This document shows positions 9,654 through 22,064 of a DNA stretch of 64,000 bases, piece after piece. Origin of the DNA: Cinclus cinclus. Taxonomy: Eukaryota; Chordata; Aves; Passeriformes; Cinclidae. Position 1 is the first letter of the stretch. Each line of letters begins with the position of its first letter. Both the position numbers and the translations under genes were made by a program. Where the stretch lies: positions 124,001-188,000 of the forward strand of contig NW_026912169.1 in assembly GCF_963662255.1 (NCBI RefSeq). The letters run 5' to 3'. The notes under the pieces were generated by a model. The model was not told where the DNA came from and made no database searches. It saw only the letters and a list, made by a program, of their open reading frames with translations.

Positions 9654-11032
9654 AGTCCCGGAGGCTGCTGAAACCAAGGCTGTGTTCTGCCTCTTCATTC
9701 TTGCCTTCCTGTGCTCCAGCGAGAAGTGAAGCTCTGGCACGGCATTCAGCTTTGCCGCCTCTCTGCACGGAAAGCACTAGACAGAACTAGTGTGCTTCGT
9801 GCATGCTCTCTCCTCGCTTTTATGGTCACTGCTCTGCTTTTTGCTTGGCAGCGTTCAAAGGGTCCACGGCATACCTCTTGCACAGCGAGAGGTGCCCGGC
9901 GAGGAATACTTGCTGGCTTAAGTCGTTCCATGCTCAAGGCATTCATCAGAGCAGCACAATGCGGGAAAAGAGGGGGGAACATTGCAGGACAAATTTCTAT
10001 GCTGGAACATGATTTTCTGCGAGACAGCTCTTCGCAGCGCTAGTATTTGGCCAGGCTGAAATCAGCGCCACGGGAAGCCAATCTGACAAGCGGAGTGCAA
10101 CGAGCGCGGCGATATGGGGCCACTTGGCAGGTGGCCGAAGAAAGACGGCTGCCCCGCGAATGGGGTGCCAGAAGGCAAGTTTCAGCAGGGCGTTCCGGGC
10201 GAGCTTAATGTGTAGCCGCAGTTGTTCTAGGCGAGATTGTAGCCGAGAAGCTTTCCGTCTCCATTCCCGAGACAAGAAAAGCAGAAAGCAATGGTCTAGA
10301 GGGTTGAGAAGAAAAGTGCTCGTAGCGAGCTCGTTGCGGCAGAAGCGAAAGCCAGGAGCAGCGTGCTCACTGCGAGAAGTAGACGGCGCTTCGCCTCCTT
10401 GGGAAGGAAATGGCGTCTGGGCACGAACGGCAGCCAGCGAAGCTTCAGAACAGCAGGCTGTTCTGCTCAGCGTACGAGCCTGAAGTGAGTGGCAAGGGCT
10501 AAGGGGACAGTTCCAAGGCATCTAGCTTTCCTGCTAGCAATGCCATTTCTACCCTGCTGTGGAAAACAATGTCCTTTGCCCTTCTGCTCCGAGAGGCACA
10601 GAGCACCTCGGCAGACGCAGTGCAGAGGGAAAGGACACAGTATCCGAGGGAGCGGGACGCCGCTTAGGCGGGCAAAGCAGAAAGGTGCCGCCCGGCACTG
10701 GCTTTGACTCCCTGAGCTGCCTTGCTAGGACAGCAGCTGCCGAAAGCTGGCAACTAGGCTGCCAGAGTGCAGAATGTAGGCGGTCTGGCACGCCTGCTTG
10801 CCGAAAGCCAGTATCAGCGAGACAGCGTGCTAGGCTCTGTTTCACAGCACCCTGGAGAACACGCCCTTGAAGAATGCCCTCTCTGCTCCGCAAAAGCTCT
10901 GCCACAGCGAAGGTGGAAGAAGCAGCTTGTGGCCACGGGCAGAGCTGGTCAACAGCTGCGCCTAACTTTCCCAAGCTGCGAGAGCATTCTCAGCCGAGTT
11001 CTGCTTTGACAGAGCTATTGCTGAACTTTTGC
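9654..11032 (+). repeat. Satellite monomer 8
   Basis: Matches unit 4 at all catalogued sites, including the rare 614C (204A, 242C, 388T, 1002G/1004A, 1212C, 1255C, 1274T). With units 5 and 9 it suggests a partial 4-unit periodicity here. Confidence 0.95.
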
Positions 11033-12411
11033 AGTCCCGGAGGCTGCTGAAACCAAGGCTGTGTTCTGCCTCTTCATTCTTGCCTTCCTGTGCTCCAGCG
11101 AGAAGTGAAGCTCTGGCACGGCATTCAGCTTTGCCGCCTCTCTGCACGGAAAGCACTAGACAGAACTAGTGTGCTTCGTGCATGCTCTCTCCTCGCTTTT
11201 ATGGTCACTGCTCTGCTTTTTGCTTGGCAGCGTTCAAAGGGTCCACGGCATACCTCTTGCACAGCGAGAGGTGGCCGGCGAGGAATACTTGCTGGCTTAA
11301 GTCGTTCCATGCTCAAGGCATTCATCAGAGCAGCACAATGCGGGAAAAGAGGGGGGAACATTGCAGGACAAATTTCTATGCTGGAACATGATTTTCTGCG
11401 AGACAGCTCTTCGCAGCGCTAGTATTTGGCCAGGCTGAAATCAGCTCCACGGGAAGCCAATCTGACAAGCGGAGTGCAACGAGCGCGGCGATATGGGGCC
11501 ACTTGGCAGGTGGCCGAAGAAAGACGGCTGCCCCGCGAATGGGGTGCCAGAAGGCAAGTTTCAGCAGGGCGTTCCGGGCGAGCTTAATGTGTAGCCGCAG
11601 TTGTTCTAGGCGAGATTGTAGCCGAGAAGCTTTCCGTCTCCATTCACGAGACAAGAAAAGCAGAAAGCAATGGTCTAGAGGGTTGAGAAGAAAAGTGCTC
11701 GTAGCGAGCTCGTTGCGGCAGAAGCGAAAGCCAGGAGCAGCGTGCTCACTGCGAGAAGTAGACGGCGCTTCGCCTCCTTGGGAAGGAAATGGCGTCTGGG
11801 CACGAACGCCAGCCAGCGAAGCTTCAGAACAGCAGGCTGTTCTGCTCAGCGTACGAGCCTGAAGTGAGTGGCAAGGGCTAAGGGGACAGTTCCAAGGCAT
11901 CTAGCTTTCCTGCTAGCAATGCCATTTCTACCCTGCTGTGGAAAACAATGTCCTTTGCCCTTCTGCTCCGAGAGGCACAGAGCACCTCGGCAGACGCAGT
12001 GCAGAGGGAAAGGACACAGTATCCGAGGGAGCGTGGCGCCGCTTAGGCGGGCAAAGCAGAAAGGTGCCGCCCGGCACTGGCTTTGACTCCCTGAGCTGCC
12101 TTGCTAGGACAGCAGCTGCCGAAAGCTGGCAACTAGGCTGCCAGAGTGCAGAATGTAGGCGGTCTGGCACGCCTGCTTGCCGAAAGCCAGTATCAGCGAG
12201 ACAGCGTGCTAGGCTCTGTTTCACAGCACCCTGGAGAACACGCCCTTGAAGAATGCCCTCTCTGCTCCGCAAAAGCTCTGCCACAGCGAAGGTGGAAGAA
12301 GCAGCTTGTGGCCACGGGCAGAGCTGGTCAACAGCTGCGCCTAACTTTCCCAAGCTGCGAGAGCATTCTCAGCCGAGTTCTGCTTTGACAGAGCTATTGC
12401 TGAACTTTTGC
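11033..12411 (+). repeat. Satellite monomer 9
   Basis: Alleles: 204A, 388T, 414T, 634A, 713C, 777C, 911A/916A, 1002T/1004G, 1212C, 1255C, 1274T. Closest relatives are units 28 and 23, the only others besides unit 5 with 414T. Units 9-11 as a trio resemble units 23-25 and 28-30. Confidence 0.95.
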
Positions 12412-13790
12412 AGTCCCGGAGGCTGCTGAAACCAAGGCTGTGTTCTGCCTCTTCATTCTTGCCTTCCTGTGCTCCAGCGAGAAGTGAAGCTCTGGCACGG
12501 CATTCAGCTTTGCCGCCTCTCTGCACGGAAAGCACTAGACAGAACTAGTGTGCTTCGTGCATGCTCTCTCCTCGCTTTTATGGTCACTGCTCTGCTTTTT
12601 GCTTGGCAGCGTTCCAAGGGTCCACGGCATACCTCTTGCACAGCGAGAGGTGGCCGGCGAGGAATACTTGCTGGCTTAAGTCGTTCCATGCTCAAGGCAT
12701 TCATCAGAGCAGCACAATGCGGGAAAAGAGGGGGGAACATTGCAGGACAAATTTCTATGCTGGAACATGATTTTCTGCGAGACAGCTCTTCGCAGCGCGA
12801 GTATTTGGCCAGGCTGAAATCAGCGCCACGGGAAGCCAATCTGACAAGCGGAGTGCAACGAGCGCGGCGATATGGGGCCACTTGGCAGGTGGCCGAAGAA
12901 AGACGGCTGCCCCGCGAATGGGGTGCCAGAAGGCAAGTTTCAGCAGGGCGTTCCGGGCGAGCTTAATGTGTAGCCGCAGTTGTTCTAGGCGAGATTGTAG
13001 CCGAGAAGCTTTCCGTCTCCATTCACGAGACAAGAAAAGCAGAAAGCAATGGTCTAGAGGGTTGAGAAGAAAAGTGCTCGTAGCGAGCTCGTTGCGGCAG
13101 AAGCGAAAGCCAGGAGCAGCGTGATCACTGCGAGAAGTAGACGGCGCTTCGCCTCCTTGGGAAGGAAATGGCGTCTGGGCACGAACGGCAGAAAGCGAAG
13201 CTTCAGAACAGCAGGCTGTTCTGCTCAGCGTACGAGCCTGAAGTGAGTGGCAAGGGCTAAGGGGACAGTTCCAAGGCATCTAGCTTTCCTGCTAGCAATG
13301 CCATTTCTACCCTGCTGTGGATAACATTGTCCTTTGCCCTTCTGCTCCGAGAGGCACAGAGCACCTCGGCAGACGCAGTGCAGAGGGAAAGGACACAGTA
13401 TCCGAGGGAGCGTGGCGCCGCTTAGGCGGGCAAAGCAGAAAGGTGCCGCCCGGCACTGGCTTTGACTCCCTGAGCTGCCTTGCTAGGACAGCAGCTGCCG
13501 AAAGCTGGCAACTAGGCTGCCAGAGTGCAGAATGTAGGCGGTCTGGCACGCCTGCTTGCCGAAAGCCAGTATCAGCGAGACAGCGTGCTAGGCTCTGTTT
13601 CACAGCACCCTGGAGAACACGCACTTGAAGAATGCCCTCTCTGCTCCGCAAAAGCTCTGCCACAGCGAAGGTGGAAGAAGCAGCCTGTGGCCACGGGCAG
13701 AGCTGGTCAACAGCTGCGCCTAACTTTCCCAAGCTGCGAGAGCATTCTCAGCCGAGTTCTGCTTTGACAGAGCTATTGCTGAACTTTTGC
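12412..13790 (+). repeat. Satellite monomer 10
   Basis: Alleles: 204C, 388G, 634A, 713A, 777G with 781-782AA, 911T/916T, 1002T/1004G, 1212A, 1255C, 1274C. It differs from units 24 and 29 mainly at 777-782, and from unit 2 at 204 and 1255. Confidence 0.95.
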
Positions 13791-15169
13791 AGTCCCGGAG
13801 GCTGCTGAAACCAAGGCTGTGTTCTGCCTCTTCATTCTTGCCTTCCTGTGCTCCAGCGAGAAGTGAAGCTCTGGCACGGCATTCAGCTTTGCCGCCTCTC
13901 TGCACGGAAAGCACTAGACAGAACTAGTGTGCTTCGTGCATGCTCTCTCCTCGCTTTTATGGTCACTGCTCTGCTTTTTGCTTGGCAGCGTTCCAAGGGT
14001 CCACGGCATACCTCTTGCACAGCGAGAGGTGGCCGGCGAGGAATACTTGCTGGCTTAAGTCGTTCCATGCTCAAGGCATTCATCAGAGCAGCACAATGCG
14101 GGAAAAGACGGGGGAACATTGCAGGACAAATTTCTATGCTGGATCATGATTGTCTGCGAGACAGCTCTTCGCAGCGCGAGTATTTGGCCAGGCTGAAATC
14201 AGCGCCACGGGAAGCCAATCTGACAAGCGGAGTGCAACGAGCGCGGCGATATGGGGCCACTTGGCAGGTGGCCGAAGAAAGACGGCTGCCCCGCGAATGG
14301 GGTGCCAGAAGGCAAGTTTCAGCAGGGCGTTCCGGGCGAGCTTAATGTGTAGCCGCAGTTGTTCTAGGCGAGATTGTAGCCGAGAAGCTTTCCGTCTCCA
14401 TTCACGAGACAAGAAAAGCAGAACGCAATGGTCTAGAGGGTTGAGAAGAAAAGTGCTCGTAGCGAGCTCGTTGCGGCAGAAGCGAAAGCCAGGAGCAGCG
14501 TGCTCACTGCGAGAAGTAGACGGCGCTTCGCCTCCTTGGGAAGGAAATGGCGTCTGGGCACGAACGGCAGCCAGCGAAGCTTCAGAACAGCAGGCTGTTC
14601 TGCTCAGTGTACGAGCCTGAAGTGAGTGGCAAGGGCTAAGGGGACAGTTCCAAGGCATCTAGCTTTCCTGCTAGCAATGCCATTTCTACCCTGCTGTGGA
14701 AAACAATGTCCTTTGCCCTTCTGCTCCGAGAGGCACAGAGCACCTCGGCAGACGCAGTGCAGAGGGAAAGGACACAGTATCCGAGGGAGCGGGACGCCGC
14801 TTAGGCGGGCAAAGCAGAAAGGTGCCGCCCGGCACTGGCTTTGACTCCCTGAGCTGCCTTGCTAGGACAGCAGCTGCCGAAAGCTGGCAACTAGGCTGCC
14901 AGAGTGCAGAATGTAGGCGGTCTGGCACGCCTGCTTGCCGAAAGCCAGTATCAGCGAGACAGCGTGCTAGGCTCTGTTTCACAGCACCCTGGAGAACACG
15001 CCCTTGAAGAATGCCCTCTCTGCTCCGCAAAAGCTCTGCCACAGCGAAGGTGGAAGAAGCAGCTTGTGGCCACGGGCAGAGCTGGTCAACAGCTGCGCCT
15101 AACTTTCCCAAGCTGCGAGAGCATTCTCAGCCGAGTTCTGCTTTGACAGAGCTATTGCTGAACTTTTGC
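13791..15169 (+). repeat. Satellite monomer 11
   Basis: Alleles: 204C, 319C, 354T/362G, 388G, 634C, 713C, 777G, 911A/916A, 1002G/1004A, 1212C, 1255C, 1274T. Private CpG-to-TpG change at 818. 319C is shared only with the next unit, so a short tract was probably copied between neighbours. Confidence 0.95.
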
Positions 15170-16548
15170 AGTCCCGGAGGCTGCTGAAACCAAGGCTGTG
15201 TTCTGCCTCTTCATTCTTGCCTTCCTGTGCTCCAGCGAGAAGTGAAGCTCTGGCACGGCATTCAGCTTTGCCGCCTCTCTGCACGGAAAGCACTAGACAG
15301 AACTAGTGTGCTTCGTGCATGCTCTCTCCTCGCTTTTATGGTCACTGCTCTGCTTTTTGCTTGGCAGCGTTCAAAGGGTCCACGGCATACCTCTTGCACA
15401 GCGAGAGGTGGCCGGCGAGGAATACTTGCTGGCTTAAGTCGTTCCATGCTCAAGGCATTCATCAGAGCAGCACAATGCGGGAAAAGACGGGGGAACATTG
15501 CAGGACAAATTTCTATGCTGGAACATGATTTTCTGCGAGACAGCTCTTCGCAGCGCGAGTATTTGGCCAGGCTGAAATCAGCGCCACGGGAAGCCAATCT
15601 GACAAGCGGAGTGCAACGAGCGCGGCAATATGGGGCCACATGGCAGGTGGCCGAAGAAAGACGGCTGCCCCGCGAATGGGGTGCCAGAAGGCAAGTTTCA
15701 GCAGGGCGTTCCGGGCGAGCTTAATGTGTAGCCGCAGTTGTTCTAGGCGAGATTGTAGCCGAGAAGCTTTCCGTCTCCATGCACGAGACAAGAAAAGCAG
15801 AAAGCAATGGTCTAGAGGGTTGAGAAGAAAAGTGCTCGTAGCGAGCTCGTTGCGGCAGAAGCGAAAGCCAGGAGCAGCGTGATCACTGCGAGAAGTAGAC
15901 GGCGCTTCGCCTCCTTGGGAAGGAAATGGCGTCTGGGCACGAACGGCAGAAAGCGAAGCTTCAGAACAGCAGGCTGTTCTGCTCAGCGTACGAGCCTGAA
16001 GTGAGTGGCAAGGGCTAAGGGGACAGTTCCAAGGCATCTAGCTTTCCTGCTAGCAATGCCATTTCTACCCTGCTGTGGATAACATTGTCCTTTGCCCTTC
16101 TGCTCCGAGAGGCACAGAGCACCTCGGCAGACGCAGTGCAGAGGGAAAGGACACAGTATCCGAGGGAGCGTGGCGCCGCTTAGGCGGGCAAAGCAGAAAG
16201 GTGCCGCCCGGCACTGGCTTTGACTCCCTGAGCTGCCTTGCTAGGACAGCAGCTGCCGAAAGCTGGCAACTAGGCTGCCAGAGTGCAGAATGTAGGCGGT
16301 CTGGCACGCCTGCTTGCCGAAAGCCAGTATCAGCGAGACAGCGTGCTAGGCTCTGTTTCACAGCACCCTGGAGAACAGGCACTTGAAGAATGCCCTCTCT
16401 GCTCCGCAAAAGCTCTGCCACAGTGAAGGTGGAAGAAGCAGCCTGTGGCCACGGGCAGAGCTGGTCAACAGCTGCGCCTAACTTTCCCAAGCTGCGAGAG
16501 CATTCTCAGCCGAGTTCTGCTTTGACAGAGCTATTGCTGAACTTTTGC
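15170..16548 (+). repeat. Satellite monomer 12
   Basis: Alleles: 204A, 319C, 388G, 634A, 713A, 777G with 781-782AA, 911T/916T, 1002T/1004G, 1209G, 1212A, 1255T, 1274C. It has three private changes (458A, 471A, 612G), the most of any unit. 1209G is shared only with unit 15. Confidence 0.95.
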
Positions 16549-17927
16549 AGTCCCGGAGGCTGCTGAAACCAAGGCTGTGTTCTGCCTCTTCATTCTTGCC
16601 TTCCTGTGCTCCAGCGAGAAGTGAAGCTCTGGCACGGCATTCAGCTTTGCCGCCTCTCTGCACGGAAAGCACTAGACAGAACTAGTGTGCTTCGTGCATG
16701 CTCTCTCCTCGCTTTTATGGTCACTGCTCTGCTTTTTGCTTGGCAGCGTTCCAAGGGTCCACGGCATACCTCTTGCACAGCGAGAGGTGGCCGGCGAGGA
16801 ATACTTGCTGGCTTAAGTCGTTCCATGCTCAAGGCATTCATCAGAGCAGCACAATGCGGGAAAAGAGGGGGGAACATTGCAGGACAAATTTCTATGCTGG
16901 AACATGATTTTCTGCGAGACAGCTCTTCGCAGCGCGAGTATTTGGCCAGGCTGAAATCAGCGCCACGGGAAGCCAATCTGACAAGCGGAGTGCAACGAGC
17001 GCGGCGATATGGGGCCACTTGGCAGGTGGCCGAAGAAAGACGGCTGCCCCGCGAATGGGGTGCCAGAAGGCAAGTTTCAGCAGGGCGTTCCGGGCGAGCT
17101 TAATGTGTAGCCGCAGTTGTTCTAGGCGAGATTGTAGCCGAGAAGCTTTCCGTCTCCATTCACGAGACAAGAAAAGCAGAACGCAATGGTCTAGAGGGTT
17201 GAGAAGAAAAGTGCTCGTAGCGAGCTCGTTGCGGCAGAAGCGAAAGCCAGGAGCAGCGTGCTCACTGCGAGAAGTAGACGGCGCTTCGCCTCCTTGGGAA
17301 GGAAATGGCGTCTGGGCACGAACGGCAGCCAGCGAAGCTTCAGAACAGCAGGCTGTTCTGCTCAGCGTACGAGCCTGAAGTGAGTGGCAAGGGCTAAGGG
17401 GACAGTTCCAAGGCATCTAGCTTTCCTGCTAGCAATGCCATTTCTACCCTGCTGTGGAAAACATTGTCCTTTGCCCTTCTGCTCCGAGAGGCACAGAGCA
17501 CCTCGGCAGACGCAGTGCAGAGGGAAAGGACACAGTATCCGAGGGAGCGTGGCGCCGCTTAGGCGGGCAAAGCAGAAAGGTGCCGCCCGGCACTGGCTTT
17601 GACTCCCTGAGCTGCCTTGCTAGGACAGCAGCTGCCGAAAGCTGGCAACTAGGCTGCCAGAGTGCAGAATGTAGGCGGTCTGGCACGCCTGCTTGCCGAA
17701 AGCCAGTATCAGCGAGACAGCGTGCTAGGCTCTGTTTCACAGCACCCTGGAGAACACGCCCTTGAAGAATGCCCTCTCTGCTCCGCAAAAGCTCTGCCAC
17801 AGCGAAGGTGGAAGAAGCAGCTTGTGGCCACGGGCAGAGCTGGTCAACAGCTGCGCCTAACTTTCCCAAGCTGCGAGAGCATTCTCAGCCGAGTTCTGCT
17901 TTGACAGAGCTATTGCTGAACTTTTGC
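16549..17927 (+). repeat. Satellite monomer 13
   Basis: Alleles: 204C, 354A/362T, 388G, 634C, 713C, 777G, 911A/916T, 1002T/1004G, 1212C, 1255C, 1274T. It is the first unit with the 911A/916T combination. From 634 onward it equals units 16 and 30. Confidence 0.95.
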
Positions 17928-19306
17928 AGTCCCGGAGGCTGCTGAAACCAAGGCTGTGTTCTGCCTCTTCATTCTTGCCTTCCTGTGCTCCAGCGAGAAG
18001 TGAAGCTCTGGCACGGCATTCAGCTTTGCCGCCTCTCTGCACGGAAAGCACTAGACAGAACTAGTGTGCTTCGTGCATGCTCTCTCCTCGCTTTTATGGT
18101 CACTGCTCTGCTTTTTGCTTGGCAGCGTTCAAAGGGTCCACGGCATACCTCTTGCACAGCGAGAGGTGGCCGGCGAGGAATACTTGCTGGCTTAAGTCGT
18201 TCCATGCTCAAGGCATTCATCAGAGCAGCACAATGCGGGAAAAGAGGGGGGAACATTGCAGGACAAATTTCTATGCTGGAACATGATTTTCTGCGAGACA
18301 GCTCTTCGCAGCGCTAGTATTTGGCCAGGCTGAAATCAGCGCCACGGGAAGCCAATCTGACAAGCGGAGTGCAACGAGCGCGGCGATATGGGGCCACTTG
18401 GCAGGTGGCCGAAGAAAGACGGCTGCCCCGCGAATGGGGTGCCAGAAGGCAAGTTTCAGCAGGGCGTTCCGGGCGAGCTTAATGTGTAGCCGCAGTTGTT
18501 CTAGGCGAGATTGTAGCCGAGAAGCTTTCCGTCTCCATTCACGAGACAAGAAAAGCAGAAAGCAATGGTCTAGAGGGTTGAGAAGAAAAGTGCTCGTAGC
18601 GAGCTCGTTGCGGCAGAAGCGAAAGCCAGGAGCAGCGTGCTCACTGCGAGAAGTAGACGGCGCTTCGCCTCCTTGGGAAGGAAATGGCGTCTGGGCACGA
18701 ACGCCAGCCAGCGAAGCTTCAGAACAGCAGGCTGTTCTGCTCAGCGTACGAGCCTGAAGTGAGTGGCAAGGGCTAAGGGGACAGTTCCAAGGCATCTAGC
18801 TTTCCTGCTAGCAATGCCATTTCTACCCTGCTGTGGAAAACAATGTCCTTTGCCCTTCTGCTCCGAGAGGCACAGAGCACCTCGGCAGACGCAGTGCAGA
18901 GGGAAAGGACACAGTATCCGAGGGAGCGGGACGCCGCTTAGGCGGGCAAAGCAGAAAGGTGCCGCCCGGCACTGGCTTTGACTCCCTGAGCTGCCTTGCT
19001 AGGACAGCAGCTGCCGAAAGCTGGCAACTAGGCTGCCAGAGTGCAGAATGTAGGCGGTCTGGCACGCCTGCTTGCCGAAAGCCAGTATCAGCGAGACAGC
19101 GTGCTAGGCTCTGTTTCACAGCACCCTGGAGAACACGCACTTGAAGAATGCCCTCTCTGCTCCGCAAAAGCTCTGCCACAGTGAAGGTGGAAGAAGCAGC
19201 CTGTGGCCACGGGCAGAGCTGGTCAACAGCTGCGCCTAACTTTCCCAAGCTGCGAGAGCATTCTCAGCCGAGTTCTGCTTTGACAGAGCTATTGCTGAAC
19301 TTTTGC
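17928..19306 (+). repeat. Satellite monomer 14
   Basis: Alleles: 204A, 388T, 634A, 713C, 777C, 911A/916A, 1002G/1004A, 1212A, 1255T, 1274C. It matches units 19 (5 units away) and 27 (13 units away) at all catalogued sites. Confidence 0.95.
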
Positions 19307-20685
19307 AGTCCCGGAGGCTGCTGAAACCAAGGCTGTGTTCTGCCTCTTCATTCTTGCCTTCCTGTGCTCCAGCGAGAAGTGAAGCTCTGGCACGGCATTC
19401 AGCTTTGCCGCCTCTCTGCACGGAAAGCACTAGACAGAACTAGTGTGCTTCGTGCATGCTCTCTCCTCGCTTTTATGGTCACTGCTCTGCTTTTTGCTTG
19501 GCAGCGTTCAAAGGGTCCACGGCATACCTCTTGCACAGCGAGAGGTGCCCGGCGAGGAATACTTGCTGGCTTAAGTCGTTCCATGCTCAAGGCATTCATC
19601 AGAGCAGCACAATGCGGGAAAAGAGGGGGGAACATTGCAGGACAAATTTCTATGCTGGAACATGATTTTCTGCGAGACAGCTCTTCGCAGCGCGAGTATT
19701 TGGCCAGGCTGAAATCAGCGCCACGGGAAGCCAATCTGACAAGCGGAGTGCAACGAGCGCGGCGATATGGGGCCACTTGGCAGGTGGCCGAAGAAAGACG
19801 GCTGCCCCGCGAATGGGGTGCCAGAAGGCAAGTTTCAGCAGGGCGTTCCGGGCGAGCTTAATGTGTAGCCGCAGTTGTTCTAGGCGAGATTGTAGCCGAG
19901 AAGCTTTCCGTCTCCATTCACGAGACAAGAAAAGCAGAAAGCAATGGTCTAGAGGGTTGAGAAGAAAAGTGCTCGTAGCGAGCTCGTTGCGGCAGAAGCG
20001 AAAGCCAGGAGCAGCGTGATCACTGCGAGAAGTAGACGGCGCTTCGCCTCCTTGGGAAGGAAATGGCGTCTGGGCACGAACGGCAGAAAGCGAAGCTTCA
20101 GAACAGCAGGCTGTTCTGCTCAGCGTACGAGCCTGAAGTGAGTGGCAAGGGCTAAGGGGACAGTTCCAAGGCATCTAGCTTTCCTGCTAGCAATGCCATT
20201 TCTACCCTGCTGTGGATAACATTGTCCTTTGCCCTTCTGCTCCGAGAGGCACAGAGCACCTCGGCAGACGCAGTGCAGAGGGAAAGGACACAGTATCCGA
20301 GGGAGCGTGGCGCCGCTTAGGCGGGCAAAGCAGAAAGGTGCCGCCCGGCACTGGCTTTGACTCCCTGAGCTTCCTTGCTAGGACAGCAGCTGCCGAAAGC
20401 TGGCAACTAGGCTGCCAGAGTGCAGAATGTAGGCGGTCTGGCACGCCTGCTTGCCGAAAGCCAGTATCAGCGAGACAGCGTGCTAGGCTCTGTTTCACAG
20501 CACCCTGGAGAACAGGCACTTGAAGAATGCCCTCTCTGCTCCGCAAAAGCTCTGCCACAGTGAAGGTGGAAGAAGCAGCCTGTGGCCACGGGCAGAGCTG
20601 GTCAACAGCTGCGCCTAACTTTCCCAAGCTGCGAGAGCATTCTCAGCCGAGTTCTGCTTTGACAGAGCTATTGCTGAACTTTTGC
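19307..20685 (+). repeat. Satellite monomer 15
   Basis: Alleles: 204A, 242C, 388G, 634A, 713A, 777G with 781-782AA, 911T/916T, 1002T/1004G, 1066T, 1209G, 1212A, 1255T, 1274C. It differs from units 32, 43 and 45 only at 1209. It is the only unit left of 42750 with 1066T. Confidence 0.95.
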
Positions 20686-22064
20686 AGTCCCGGAGGCTGC
20701 TGAAACCAAGGCTGTGTTCTGCCTCTTCATTCTTGCCTTCCTGTGCTCCAGCGAGAAGTGAAGCTCTGGCACGGCATTCAGCTTTGCCGCCTCTCTGCAC
20801 GGAAAGCACTAGACAGAACTAGTGTGCTTCGTGCATGCTCTCTCCTCGCTTTTATGGTCACTGCTCTGCTTTTTGCTTGGCAGCGTTCCAAGGGTCCACG
20901 GCATACCTCTTGCACAGCGAGAGGTGGCCGGCGAGGAATACTTGCTGGCTTAAGTCGTTCCATGCTCAAGGCATTCATCAGAGCAGCACAATGCGGGAAA
21001 AGAGGGGGGAACATTGCAGGACAAATTTCTATGCTGGATCATGATTGTCTGCGAGACAGCTCTTCGCAGCGCGAGTATTTGGCCAGGCTGAAATCAGCGC
21101 CACGGGAAGCCAATCTGACAAGCGGAGTGCAACGAGCGCGGCGATATGGGGCCACTTGGCAGGTGGCCGAAGAAAGACGGCTGCCCCGCGAATGGGGTGC
21201 CAGAAGGCAAGTTTCAGCAGGGCGTTCCGGGCGAGCTTAATGTGTAGCCGCAGTTGTTCTAGGCGAGATTGTAGCCGAGAAGCTTTCCGTCTCCATTCAC
21301 GAGACAAGAAAAGCAGAACGCAATGGTCTAGAGGGTTGAGAAGAAAAGTGCTCGTAGCGAGCTCGTTGCGGCAGAAGCGAAAGCCAGGAGCAGCGTGCTC
21401 ACTGCGAGAAGTAGACGGCGCTTCGCCTCCTTGGGAAGGAAATGGCGTCTGGGCACGAACGGCAGCCAGCGAAGCTTCAGAACAGCAGGCTGTTCTGCTC
21501 AGCGTACGAGCCTGAAGTGAGTGGCAAGGGCTAAGGGGACAGTTCCAAGGCATCTAGCTTTCCTGCTAGCAATGCCATTTCTACCCTGCTGTGGAAAACA
21601 TTGTCCTTTGCCCTTCTGCTCCGAGAGGCACAGAGCACCTCGGCAGACGCAGTGCAGAGGGAAAGGACACAGTATCCGAGGGAGCGTGGCGCCGCTTAGG
21701 CGGGCAAAGCAGAAAGGTGCCGCCCGGCACTGGCTTTGACTCCCTGAGCTGCCTTGCTAGGACAGCAGCTGCCGAAAGCTGGCAACTAGGCTGCCAGAGT
21801 GCAGAATGTAGGCGGTCTGGCACGCCTGCTTGCCGAAAGCCAGTATCAGCGAGACAGCGTGCTAGGCTCTGTTTCACAGCACCCTGGAGAACACGCCCTT
21901 GAAGAATGCCCTCTCTGCTCCGCAAAAGCTCTGCCACAGCGAAGGTGGAAGAAGCAGCTTGTGGCCACGGGCAGAGCTGGTCAACAGCTGCGCCTAACTT
22001 TCCCAAGCTGCGAGAGCATTCTCAGCCGAGTTCTGCTTTGACAGAGCTATTGCTGAACTTTTGC
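20686..22064 (+). repeat. Satellite monomer 16
   Basis: Alleles: 204C, 354T/362G, 388G, 634C, 713C, 777G, 911A/916T, 1002T/1004G, 1066G, 1212C, 1255C, 1274T. It matches unit 30 at all catalogued sites, and unit 20 except at 713. Confidence 0.95.
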
